Source: DASUBV01 sp963822485
GTDB taxonomy: Bacteria > Actinomycetota > Actinomycetes > Streptosporangiales > Streptosporangiaceae
Direction of reading: 5' to 3'
Assembly (NCBI GenBank): GCA_963822485.1
Contig: CAWGHW010000031.1
Coordinates: forward strand, 1,054,001 to 1,118,000
Length of the DNA: 64,000 nt
Shown: one piece after another, positions 7,997-15,810 of the stretch
Numbering within the stretch: the stretch's first letter is position 1
Layout of the letters: the number at the start of each line of letters is the position of its first letter
Program-made: the position numbers and the translations under genes
Notes under the pieces: model-generated
What the model saw: only the letters and a program-made list of their open reading frames with translations
What the model was told of the DNA's origin: nothing
The model's database searches: none

Positions 7997-9176
7997 GTGC
8001 GACGGCTTCGATTGCAGCCCGCCCGGCTGGTGCTCGCCGGGGCGGCGGTGGCCGCGCTGGCCGCCGTCGGCCTGGCCCAGGGCGGCGCTGCCCCGGCCGC
8101 GGCCGGCCCGGACGGTACTGGCCCCGGCGGTGCTGGCCGGACGGCGCGGCCAGGACAGCGGCGCGGTCCGCCTGACGATGGCCGTGCCCGCGCCCCCGGT
8201 CGCCCCGGCGGTGTCGGTCACCCCGGCCGGGACCACGGTGCCCGGCGCCGCCAACTGCCCGCTGTTCCCGGCCAGTAACGTGTGGAACACCGACATCTCC
8301 CGGCTGCCGGTCGACTCGCACAGCGCCGCCTGGCTGGCCAGCATGGACGCCGGCCGCACCGACCTGCACCCCGACTTCGGGCCCGATCCGGGCGGTTACC
8401 CGTACGGCATCCCGGACCGGATCGTGACCAGCCGGCACCGGCTGGTCCGGATCAAGTTCACCTACGCGCCGCAGAGCAACCGCGGGCCCTATCCGTTCGG
8501 CCCGGACACCCCCATCGAGGGCGGCCGGAACGCCGGCGGCGACCGCCACGCCATCATGGTCAACTCCCGGACCTGCACGCTCTATGAGCTGTGGGAAGCC
8601 CGCTACAAGGCGGGCGGCTCCACGGCCGGCTCGGGCGCGATCTGGCACCTCAGGTCGAACGCGCTGCGGCCCGCCGGGTGGACCTCGGCCGACGCCGCGG
8701 GCCTGCCGATCCTGCCCGGCCTGCTGAACTTCGCCCAGGTCCAGGCGGCCGTCCGGCACGGCCGGCCGATCACCCACGCGATCCGCTTCACCGCCCAGCG
8801 GACCCGGTCGGCCTACATCTGGCCGGCCCGGCACGAGGCGGGGTCGGGCTCAAGCCCCGGCCTGCCCCCGATGGGCGCCCGGTTCCGGCTGCGGGCCAGC
8901 TTCCCGGTCGGCCGGTTCTGCGCCAGCCGGCGCAACCGGTACTGCCGGGACGCCAAGGCCATCCTGGTGGAAATGCAGCACTACGGGCTGATCCTGGCCG
9001 ACAACGGCAGCAACTGGTTCTTCCAGGGCAGCGCCTTCCCGCAGTGGCCCGACGGGCTCGTCGCCCTGCTCAAGCGGATCCCGGCCAGGGCGTTCCAGGC
9101 GGTCAACGAGTCCTGCCTGATGGTGCACCGCAACTCCGGTCAGGCCAGGGCCCGGCCAGGATGCCCGATCGGCTGA
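7997..9176 (+). CDS. Secreted protein, hypothetical (apparent frameshift after signal peptide)
   Basis: A clear signal peptide starts at GTG 7997 (RRLRLQP, then LVLAGAAVAALAAVGL, AAPAAAG). The mature protein lies in a different frame from about 8110 to the stop at 9176. A one-base indel near 8100-8115 would join them into a protein of about 390 residues. The mature part is rich in Trp and Tyr and has several Cys (NCPLFPASNVWNTDIS, RTCTLYELWEA, CASRRNRYCRDA, ESCLM), typical of a folded extracellular protein, but I do not recognise the family. The frame of the mature part has no signal peptide upstream, supporting the join. Alternative: a shorter cytosolic protein starting near 8178. Confidence 0.65.
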
Positions 9177-9281
9177 GCCGCTCCGTCGCCGGTAGCTAGG
9201 CTCTCATTACCCTGAGTGACAACGGGGGTCCCCGCTTGCCGCTGCTTGCCGCTGCTCGCCTTGCGACGCTGGAGGTTCCTG

Positions 9282-10283
9282 ATGAGCCTGCCCAGGACTA
9301 TCCCCGACTCGGTGCTCTTCACCACCTACAACGTGCTGGACCTGTTCCTCAGCGGCTCGGCCGAGAGCGCCGAGCACTACCAGCAGGTGGTGAAGTCGAT
9401 CCGCGAGCTCAGCTGCGACGTGCTCGCGGTGCAGGAGATCCGCGGCTCGGACGACGAGGTGGTGGGCGGCCGGCTTCGCCAGCTGGCCGACGACGTGGGC
9501 ATGCGCTGCCTGGTCACCCCGGTCGGCGGCGACGCCGATGCGCGCCTGCCCGCGGTGGCCATGGGCCCGCGCGGATTCCACTGCGGGCTGATGTGGCGAG
9601 GCGAGATCGAGCCGGTACCCGGCTCGCTGCGGACCCTGGGCCGGGGCCATTTCTGGCACTCGCTGGCCGTCGTCACCCTGGATGTCGGCGGGCGCCGGGT
9701 GCGGCACGCGGCGTTCCACGCCACGCCGTTCGGGCGGCGGCTGCGCGCGGACCAGAACGAGCGGCTGGTGGCCATGCTGACCGGCCCGGCGGACAGTCTT
9801 CCGGTACTGGTCGGCGCCGACTGGAACACCGAGTCGGCGGACCGCGTGTTCGACCAGATGGCGGGCCGCTGGGTGCTGTACGAGCCGCGCGATCCGTACC
9901 AGGGCGTGCCGTGGTTCGCCGACCTGATCTACCAGTGCGACTGGGACTACGACGAGAACGGGCAACGGCGGTACTGGGCCGACCGGCGGCCCGGCGACGT
10001 GCTGTGGGCGGGCGGCCTGCACGACGCGGCGGCGGTGCTGCACGCGCCCTGGCAGCCGACGGCCGGCCACTATCCCGGCGACCGGTACGGCGAGGCCGGG
10101 ATCGCCCGGCGGATCGACGCCATCCGGGTCAGCCCGCACCTACTCGGCGCGCTGCGCGCCTACCACGTGACCGACACCGAGCTGACCCGGCAGGCATCCG
10201 ACCACCTGCCGGTCACCCTGGAGTACGACCCGGCCGCGGTCGCCGATCACACCCCCAGCTCAGCGTCATGGCTGGCCCTCTGA
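9282..10283 (+). CDS. Endonuclease/exonuclease/phosphatase (EEP) family hydrolase
   Basis: 333-residue metal-dependent phosphoesterase fold without signal peptide. EEP hallmarks: early Asn (TYNVLDL), the metal Glu (AVQEIRG near residue 47), the DWN motif (GADWNTES near 183) and the terminal SDHLPV. ATG at 9282 follows GGAGG with 6 nt spacing, which rules out the upstream ATG-like starts. Could act on nucleic acid, inositol phosphate or sphingolipid; substrate not evident. Its last codons form part of a strong hairpin shared with the convergent ssu operon. Confidence 0.85.
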   Translation: MSLPRTIPDSVLFTTYNVLDLFLSGSAESAEHYQQVVKSIRELSCDVLAVQEIRGSDDEVVGGRLRQLADDVGMRCLVTPVGGDADARLPAVAMGPRGFHCGLMWRGEIEPVPGSLRTLGRGHFWHSLAVVTLDVGGRRVRHAAFHATPFGRRLRADQNERLVAMLTGPADSLPVLVGADWNTESADRVFDQMAGRWVLYEPRDPYQGVPWFADLIYQCDWDYDENGQRRYWADRRPGDVLWAGGLHDAAAVLHAPWQPTAGHYPGDRYGEAGIARRIDAIRVSPHLLGALRAYHVTDTELTRQASDHLPVTLEYDPAAVADHTPSSASWLAL

Positions 10284-10319
10284 TGACGATGGAGCAGCAG
10301 CAGAGGGCCAGCCATGACG
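10264..10319. terminator. Bidirectional hairpin terminator
   Basis: Perfect 19-bp arms (10264-10282 and 10301-10319, CGTCATGGCTGGCCCTCTG and complement) with an 18-nt loop. Lies between the convergent EEP gene and ssuD; no strong U-tract. Confidence 0.8.
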
Positions 10320-10341
10320 TTTCCGCCTGGCCCCGGCGGGG

Positions 10342-11559
10342 TCAGGCCGGGGTGAGCACCGGGCTCAGCTCGGCGGCCGCGGCCGCGCCGGCCTGCCGGA
10401 CCGCGCCGCGGCGGCGCAGCTCGGGCAGCACGCCCTCGCCGAACCAGTACGCCTCCTCCAGGTGCGGGTAGCCGGAGAAGATGAACTCCTCGATGCCCAG
10501 CGCGGCGTACTCCTCGATCCGGTCGGCCACCTGCTCGTGGCTGCCGACCAGCGCCGTGCCCGCGCCGCCGCGGACCAGCCCGATCCCGGCCCACAGGTTG
10601 GGGTAGATCTCCAGGCCGTCCGCGCCGCCGCCGGTCCGGTAGCCCTCGTGCAGCTCGCGCATCCGGCGCTGGCCGACCGACTCCGACCTGGCCAGGGCCT
10701 GCTGGGACCGGGCGATCTCGGACGGCGCGATCGAGTCCAGCATCCGCGCGGCCTCGGCCCAGGCGTCCTTGGCCGTGTCGCGGGTGATGACATGCAGCCG
10801 GATGCCGAACCGCAGCGTCCGGCCCGCCTCCTGGGCCAGGCCGCGCATCCAGGCGATCTTCTCCGCCACCTGGGCCGGGGGCTCGCCCCACGTCAGGTAG
10901 ACGTCCACGTACCGGGCCGCGACCGGCCCGGCCGCCGGCGAGGACCCGCCGAAGTAGACCTGCGGGATGGGCTCCGGCGGAGCCATCACCGTGGCCCCGC
11001 TGACCTCGTAGTACTTGCCGGTGAAGTCATACGGCGTGCCGCTCCACGCGCCGCGGACGACGTCCAGGAACTCGCCGGTCCTGGCGTAGCGCTCGTCGTG
11101 CGAGAGGTGATCGCCGAACCGGCGCTGCTCGGCGGACTCGCCGCCGGTGACCACGTTGAGCAGCAGCCGCCCGTGCGAGATCCGCTGGTAGGTGGCGGCC
11201 ATCTGGGCGGACAGGGTGGGTGAGGTGTAGCCGGGCCGGAAGGCGACCAGGTACTTCAGCCGCTGGGTCTCGCGGAGGAGCGCCGCGGTGACCAGCCAGG
11301 CGTCCTCGCACCAGGTGCCGGTCGGGGTCAGCACCCCGGTGAAGCCGAGCTGCTCGGCCGACCTGGCCACCTGGGCCAGGTACTCGATGTCCGGCGGCCG
11401 GGTCGCCGACCAGGCGCTGCCGTGGTCGCCGGGCCCGTGCGCGCCGCCGGCCGAGCCGGTGACCGGGACCTGGTCGTTGAGGGGGACACTGTGCCCGCGT
11501 CCGACGATGGCCCGGCCGTCGCCGGAGGTGGGCAGGAACCAGTGGAACACCAGGCTCAT
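10342..11559 (-). CDS. ssuD: FMNH2-dependent alkanesulfonate monooxygenase
   Basis: Luciferase-like monooxygenase that releases sulfite from alkanesulfonates for sulfur assimilation. 405 residues, close to the family's usual 380. Features: FHWFLPTSGDGR at the N-terminus, GFTGVLTPTGTWCEDAW near residue 74, LKYLVAFRPG, LLLNVVTGG, and YFGGSS. Start ATG overlaps the stop of ssuA (ATGA). It is last in the ssuC-ssuB-ssuA-ssuD operon. The short insert near residues 30-45 (GSAGGAHGPGDHG) is not typical of the family. Confidence 0.95.
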   Translation of the reverse strand: MSLVFHWFLPTSGDGRAIVGRGHSVPLNDQVPVTGSAGGAHGPGDHGSAWSATRPPDIEYLAQVARSAEQLGFTGVLTPTGTWCEDAWLVTAALLRETQRLKYLVAFRPGYTSPTLSAQMAATYQRISHGRLLLNVVTGGESAEQRRFGDHLSHDERYARTGEFLDVVRGAWSGTPYDFTGKYYEVSGATVMAPPEPIPQVYFGGSSPAAGPVAARYVDVYLTWGEPPAQVAEKIAWMRGLAQEAGRTLRFGIRLHVITRDTAKDAWAEAARMLDSIAPSEIARSQQALARSESVGQRRMRELHEGYRTGGGADGLEIYPNLWAGIGLVRGGAGTALVGSHEQVADRIEEYAALGIEEFIFSGYPHLEEAYWFGEGVLPELRRRGAVRQAGAAAAAELSPVLTPA

Positions 11560-12650
11560 GAGGAACTCCCGGCAGTGCTGTTGAAGGTGGTCACGGCGAA
11601 GTTGGCGAAGTCCACGTGGCCGGGGATCAGGCCCGCGGCGGTGAACACGTTGGCGATGGCCTGCTGAGTGCTGATCACGCTGCTGCTGATGGGCACGGTC
11701 ACCGCCGTGTCGTCGGCCGTGGCCTTGGCCATGATGCTGAGCGGCAGCCCGGTGGCCTTGGACCAGGTCTGGGCCCAGGCCGACTGGTGGGTGTTGGCCC
11801 AGGCGTGGGCCTGCGCGATCAGCTTGAGGTAGTCGCGGATGGCGGCCGCCTTGGCCGGGTTGGCCAGCGCGGCCCGCGAGGCCACCTCGAAGGAGTATGT
11901 CTTGCCGATCGGCGCCCCGCTGACCAGTACCTTTGCGCCGTGCTGCCCTTCGGCCTGCTCGATGAACGGGCTCCAGACATCCCAGGCGTCCACCTGGCCC
12001 GAGGCGAAGGCGGCCGCCGCCTGGGCCGGCTGGAGGTTCACGATCGTGACGTCCTTGGTCGTCAGCCCGGCCTGCTTGAGCACGTCCACCAGGTGATAGT
12101 TGGACGAGCTGCCCTCGGCCACGGCGATCTTCTTGCCGCGCAGCTGGGCCACCGAGTGCAGGGACGAGCCCTTGGGCACCAGCAGCGCGGTGGCAGCCGG
12201 GTTGCCGACGGTGGCGGCGACGACGGCGATCTTCTCGCCGCCGGCGGCGGCGAAGATCGGCGGGGCGTCGCCGACCGCGCCGATGTCGACCGACCCGGCG
12301 CCCATGGCCTGGAGCATCGGCGGGCCGGAGGTGAAGTCCGACCAGCTCACCTTGAACGGCAGCTTGTTAATCAGCCCGGCGGCGGTCAGCAGCGCCTGGG
12401 CGCCCGAGCCGGCCTGGTCGCCGACGTGCAGCGTCACGTTGGACAGGCTCGCGGTGCTGGCCGAGGAGGTGCCGGACGCGCTGGCGGCGGCCGAGCCTGA
12501 GCCGCCCGCGGCGGTGGTGCTGGAACTCGAGGAGCAGGCCGCGGCCAGCGCCCCGGCGGCGAGCACGGCCGCGGTCAGCGGCAGCAGGCGCGCGCGGGAT
12601 CCGGGCCGGTTCTTCCGTGCCTGAGCGGCGACGGGACCTCTGTTCATCAT
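11556..12650 (-). CDS. ssuA: Aliphatic sulfonate ABC transporter substrate-binding lipoprotein
   Basis: 364 residues with a lipoprotein signal: Arg-rich N-region, hydrophobic core and lipobox LAAAC followed by a Ser run. The mature part is a type-2 periplasmic binding fold typical of SsuA/NrtA (GYQ-like VGDAPPIFAAA, AQLRGKKIAVAEGSSSNYHLV, AFASGQVDAWDVWSPF). Binds the sulfonate outside the membrane and delivers it to SsuC. ATG 12650 overlaps the ssuB stop (ATGA) with AAGGAAC as ribosome site. Confidence 0.95.
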   Translation of the reverse strand: MMNRGPVAAQARKNRPGSRARLLPLTAAVLAAGALAAACSSSSSTTAAGGSGSAAASASGTSSASTASLSNVTLHVGDQAGSGAQALLTAAGLINKLPFKVSWSDFTSGPPMLQAMGAGSVDIGAVGDAPPIFAAAGGEKIAVVAATVGNPAATALLVPKGSSLHSVAQLRGKKIAVAEGSSSNYHLVDVLKQAGLTTKDVTIVNLQPAQAAAAFASGQVDAWDVWSPFIEQAEGQHGAKVLVSGAPIGKTYSFEVASRAALANPAKAAAIRDYLKLIAQAHAWANTHQSAWAQTWSKATGLPLSIMAKATADDTAVTVPISSSVISTQQAIANVFTAAGLIPGHVDFANFAVTTFNSTAGSSS

Positions 12651-13384
12651 CTAGTTCCTTCCATGGGGACGCCGAGCTCGGCCAGCAGGTCGGCCCGGGC
12701 GGTGATCAGGTCGGGCAGGTCTCGGTCGCGGGGGCGCGGCGCGTCGACCTGGTAGGAGTAGCCGATGCGCCCGTCGGTCAGCACGAGCACGCGGTCGGCC
12801 AGGGCCAGCGCCTCATCCACGTCGTGGGTGACCAGCAGCACCGCGGGCTGGTGCAGTTCCCATAGCCCCAGGACCAGCCGGTGCATGGCGATCCTGGTCA
12901 GCGCGTCCAGCGCGCTGAACGGCTCGTCGAGCAGCAGCAGCCGAGGCTCGCGGACCAGCGCCCTGGCCAGCGAGGCCCGCTGGGCCTCGCCGCCGGACAG
13001 GGTGAGCGGCCAGGCACCCGCCCGCTCGGTCAGCCCGACCTCGGCCAGCGCCGCGGCGGCCGCCGACTTCGGGTCGCCGCCGCGCAGGCCCAGGCTGATG
13101 TTCGCGCTCACCCGCTTCCACGGCACCAGCCGCGGCTCCTGGAACGCCACCGCCGTGGGGCCGCTGACCCGCACCTCGCCGGTGACCTCGCGGTCCAGCC
13201 CGGCCAGGGCCCGCAGCAGCGTGGACTTGCCCGAGCCGCTGCGGCCGATCAGCGCGATGAACTCGCCCGGCACGATGTCCAGGTCGAGGTCGTCGAGGAC
13301 CTTGCGCCCGCCGAAGGAGCGGGACAGGCCGCGAACCTGGGCGACCTCGGCGGGTGTCGCTACGCTACGAAGCTGCGGCGCCAT
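12647..13384 (-). CDS. ssuB: Sulfonate ABC transporter ATP-binding protein
   Basis: 245-residue ABC ATPase of the nitrate/sulfonate/taurine class. Walker A GRSGSGKST near residue 48, Q-loop FQEPRLVPW, signature LSGGEAQR, Walker B LLLLDEPFSALD, switch VTHDVDEAL. It starts inside the last codons of ssuC (25-bp overlap) and ends in an ATGA overlap with ssuA, so all three are translationally coupled. Confidence 0.95.
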   Translation of the reverse strand: MAPQLRSVATPAEVAQVRGLSRSFGGRKVLDDLDLDIVPGEFIALIGRSGSGKSTLLRALAGLDREVTGEVRVSGPTAVAFQEPRLVPWKRVSANISLGLRGGDPKSAAAAALAEVGLTERAGAWPLTLSGGEAQRASLARALVREPRLLLLDEPFSALDALTRIAMHRLVLGLWELHQPAVLLVTHDVDEALALADRVLVLTDGRIGYSYQVDAPRPRDRDLPDLITARADLLAELGVPMEGTR

Positions 13385-14268
13385 GACAGAGCCCTCCTCT
13401 CCACCAGCCGGACGACCGCGTCGGTGAGCAGGCCGAGCACGCAGTACACGAGCAGCGCCACGAAGATCACGTCGTTGCGGCTGAACTGGGTGGCCTGGCT
13501 GATCATGTAGCCGAGGCCGGCGTTCGCGTTGAACTGCTCGGCCACCACCAGGGCCAGCCAGCCCACGCCCAGGCTCTGCCGCAGGCCGACGAGCACCTGG
13601 GGCAGCGCGCCCGGCAGCACGATCTGGGTCAGCAGCTCGCGGCGGGACAGGTGCAGCACCCGGCCCAGCTCGGCCAGCTTGGCATCCACGTTCCTGATGC
13701 CGGAGAACGTGTTCAGGTACAGCGGGATCGCGACCCCGATCGAGATCAGCAAGATCTTGGGCAGCTCGCCGATGCCGAACCAGACGATGAACACCGGGAT
13801 CAGGCCGAACAGCGGCAGCGTCCGCAGCATCTGCATGAGCGGGTCCACCGCGTTCTCGCCCAGGCGGCTGAGCCCGGCGCTGACGGCGAGCACGATCGCG
13901 ACGATGGCCCCGCAGGCGAACCCCACCGCCACCCGCTCCAGCGAGATCAGCATGTTGCCCTGGAGCGTGCCGTAGGCCGCCGAGCTGGTGGTGACCAGCG
14001 AGACCGCGGTGCTCCAGACCTCGGTCGGCGGCGGCAGCTTGTCCGCCGAGACCAGGCCCGCCGAGCTGACGAACTGCCAGCCGGCCAGCACGATGACCGG
14101 GCTGATCAGCCGTGGCAGCGCCTTGCTGTGCAGCAGCCGGCGGCCCAGGCCACCGCGAGCGGCAGCGGACGGTGCGGCGGCCTGCGGGGTCGTGACCGCG
14201 GCATCAGCGGCCGCGGGCGGGCCGGCCGTCTGTTCGGTCGTGAGCGCCAGGGCGCGGGATCCGGGCAC
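13360..14268 (-). CDS. ssuC: Sulfonate ABC transporter permease
   Basis: 302 residues. After a Pro/Ala-rich cytosolic N-terminus of about 50 residues come six predicted TM helices and the permease EAA loop (ELGRVLHLSRRELLTQIVLPGALPQVLVGLR). GTG at 14268 has GAGG 7 nt upstream. First gene of the ssu operon, with a leader of about 190 nt from a recognisable promoter. Confidence 0.94.
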   Translation of the reverse strand: MPGSRALALTTEQTAGPPAAADAAVTTPQAAAPSAAARGGLGRRLLHSKALPRLISPVIVLAGWQFVSSAGLVSADKLPPPTEVWSTAVSLVTTSSAAYGTLQGNMLISLERVAVGFACGAIVAIVLAVSAGLSRLGENAVDPLMQMLRTLPLFGLIPVFIVWFGIGELPKILLISIGVAIPLYLNTFSGIRNVDAKLAELGRVLHLSRRELLTQIVLPGALPQVLVGLRQSLGVGWLALVVAEQFNANAGLGYMISQATQFSRNDVIFVALLVYCVLGLLTDAVVRLVERRALSWRRSFVA

Positions 14269-14468
14269 GCGAGAACCTCATTCGTGACGGGGGGGATACA
14301 CGGGGCGAGACGAGGACGGGCCGCGAGGAAGCGGCGGCGGTCAGGGGGCTGGGCGTCGCCGGCTGAGTCCGCCGGGAGCGGGCCAGTGCCGCGGCACCTC
14401 GCGCCGGCCAGCTGGCGGAGGCCCGGCTCAGGACGGGAGACCGTGGGCTGCGGAGGGCTCATGACACC

Positions 14469-14497
14469 ATCTTGGAACTAATTCCCTATAAAGTCAA
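14469..14497 (-). promoter_or_regulatory. Promoter of the ssu operon
   Basis: Read on the minus strand: -35 TTGACT (14492-14497), a 17-bp spacer and -10 CAAGAT (14469-14474). An inverted TTCCC/GGGAA pair brackets the -35. Predicted transcription start near 14462. The rest of the 354-bp gap between ssuC and the permease holds this leader and the divergent permease promoter. Confidence 0.65.
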
Positions 14498-14554
14498 TTG
14501 GGAAGATTGTCATTGATCACCCTCGCCTCGCCCGGGGGCCAGCTCGCGGCGGAG

Positions 14555-14571
14555 ATACCCGTCTGGGGTAT
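14555..14571. promoter_or_regulatory. CsoR/RcnR-type metal repressor operator
   Basis: ATACCCGTCTGGGGTAT: arms ATACCC and GGGTAT around 5 bp, matching the TACCC-N4-GGGGTA pattern of CsoR-family sites. It overlaps a -10-like TATACA (14569-14574) upstream of the permease gene. Confidence 0.55.
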
Positions 14572-14622
14572 ACATGGACGGGAACGGGACGTCGTCGAGG
14601 CGGACGGAGGGCAGCTGCGCTC

Positions 14623-15810
14623 ATGGCGGCCATCGGGCACGCACTGCTGATCACGGGGTCGATGGCCTGGGAGATCACCTGGGCGCTGATCCTCGGCTTC
14701 GGGCTGTCCGCCATCGTGCAGGCCCTGGTGTCCAAGCAGGCCGTGGTCCGGCTGCTCGGCAATGACCGGCCCCGGACGCTCACCGTGGCCGCGGGCCTGG
14801 GGGCCGCGTCCTCGTCGTGCTCCTACGCCGCGGTCGCGCTGGCCCGGTCCCTGTTCAGCAAGGGCGCGAGCTTCACCGCGGCGATGGCGTTCGAGATCGC
14901 CTCCACCAACCTGGTGGTGGAACTCGGGGTGATCCTGGCCCTGCTGCTCGGGTGGCAGTTCACGGCGGCCGAGTTTGTCGGCGGACCGTTCATGATTATC
15001 TTTGTCGCCCTTGCGTTCCGGGTGTTCCTGCGCCAGCGGCTGCTCACCGACGCCCGGGCTCAGTCCGAGCGCGGGCTGGCCGGATCCATGGAGGGGCACG
15101 CGGCCATGGACATGTCGGTGCGCGCCCGCGGCTCGCTGCTGCGCCGGCTGCTGTCGGGCGAGGGGTTCACGTCGGTGTCGCACGTGTTCGTGATGGAGTG
15201 GGCGGCCATCCTGCGCGACCTGGTGATCGGCCTGCTCATCGCGGGCGCCATCGCGGCCTGGGTGCCGCCGGACTTCTGGCGGGCGTTCTTCATCACCGGG
15301 CACCCGGTGGCCGCGGCGATCTGGGGGCCGCTGGTGGGCCCGGTGGTGGCCATGCTCAGCTTCGTCTGCTCGATCGGCAACGTGCCGCTGGCCGCGGTGC
15401 TGTGGAAGGACGGGCTGAGCTTCGGCGGCGTGACCGCGTTCATCTTCGCCGACCTGCTGATCCTGCCGATCCTGAACATCTACCGGAAGTACTACGGGCT
15501 GCGGATGGCGGCGTTCGTGCTGGTGGTGTTCTACGCCGCCATGGCCGGGGCCGGCTACCTGGTGGAGGCGATCTTCAGCCTGCTGGGCATCGTCCCGGCC
15601 CGGACCGGCGTGACAATCCCGGACAGCGGGGTGTCCTGGAACTACACGACGTGGCTGAACATCGTCTTCCTGCTGCTGGCCGCGGCCCTGGTCGTCCGGT
15701 TCCTGCGGACCGGCGGCGGGCCCATGCTGCGCATGATGGGCGGTACCCCCGCCAGCTCACCGGACCACTCCGCGCACGACCCCCACGACCACGCCACCCA
15801 CCCCGCCTAG
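14623..15810 (+). CDS. ArsP/DUF318-family permease with His-rich C-terminus
   Basis: 395-residue integral membrane protein with about eight to ten TM helices, of the predicted permease family that includes ArsP (organoarsenical efflux). Signature features: AASSSCSYAAVALARSLF near residue 65, the FEIASTNLVVELG helix, and the second-half repeat FVCSIGNVPLAAVLW with its Cys. The Cys-containing motifs are the proposed metal(loid) sites in this family. The tail is His/Asp rich (DHSAHDPHDHATHPA), which suits a metal sensor or chelating tail. A CsoR-like operator lies 52-68 bp upstream. I infer metal or metalloid efflux; the ion is not known. Its stop overlaps that of the convergent phosphoesterase gene. 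Confidence 0.88.
   Translation: MAAIGHALLITGSMAWEITWALILGFGLSAIVQALVSKQAVVRLLGNDRPRTLTVAAGLGAASSSCSYAAVALARSLFSKGASFTAAMAFEIASTNLVVELGVILALLLGWQFTAAEFVGGPFMIIFVALAFRVFLRQRLLTDARAQSERGLAGSMEGHAAMDMSVRARGSLLRRLLSGEGFTSVSHVFVMEWAAILRDLVIGLLIAGAIAAWVPPDFWRAFFITGHPVAAAIWGPLVGPVVAMLSFVCSIGNVPLAAVLWKDGLSFGGVTAFIFADLLILPILNIYRKYYGLRMAAFVLVVFYAAMAGAGYLVEAIFSLLGIVPARTGVTIPDSGVSWNYTTWLNIVFLLLAAALVVRFLRTGGGPMLRMMGGTPASSPDHSAHDPHDHATHPA

Noticed and set aside
14269..14462. Classical actinobacterial cysteine leader peptide (HVDLxR...C type) upstream of ssuC
   Set aside because: The frame opening at 14462 does not contain the conserved His-Val/Ile-Asp-Leu pattern in any of the three frames; left as an open question in findings.
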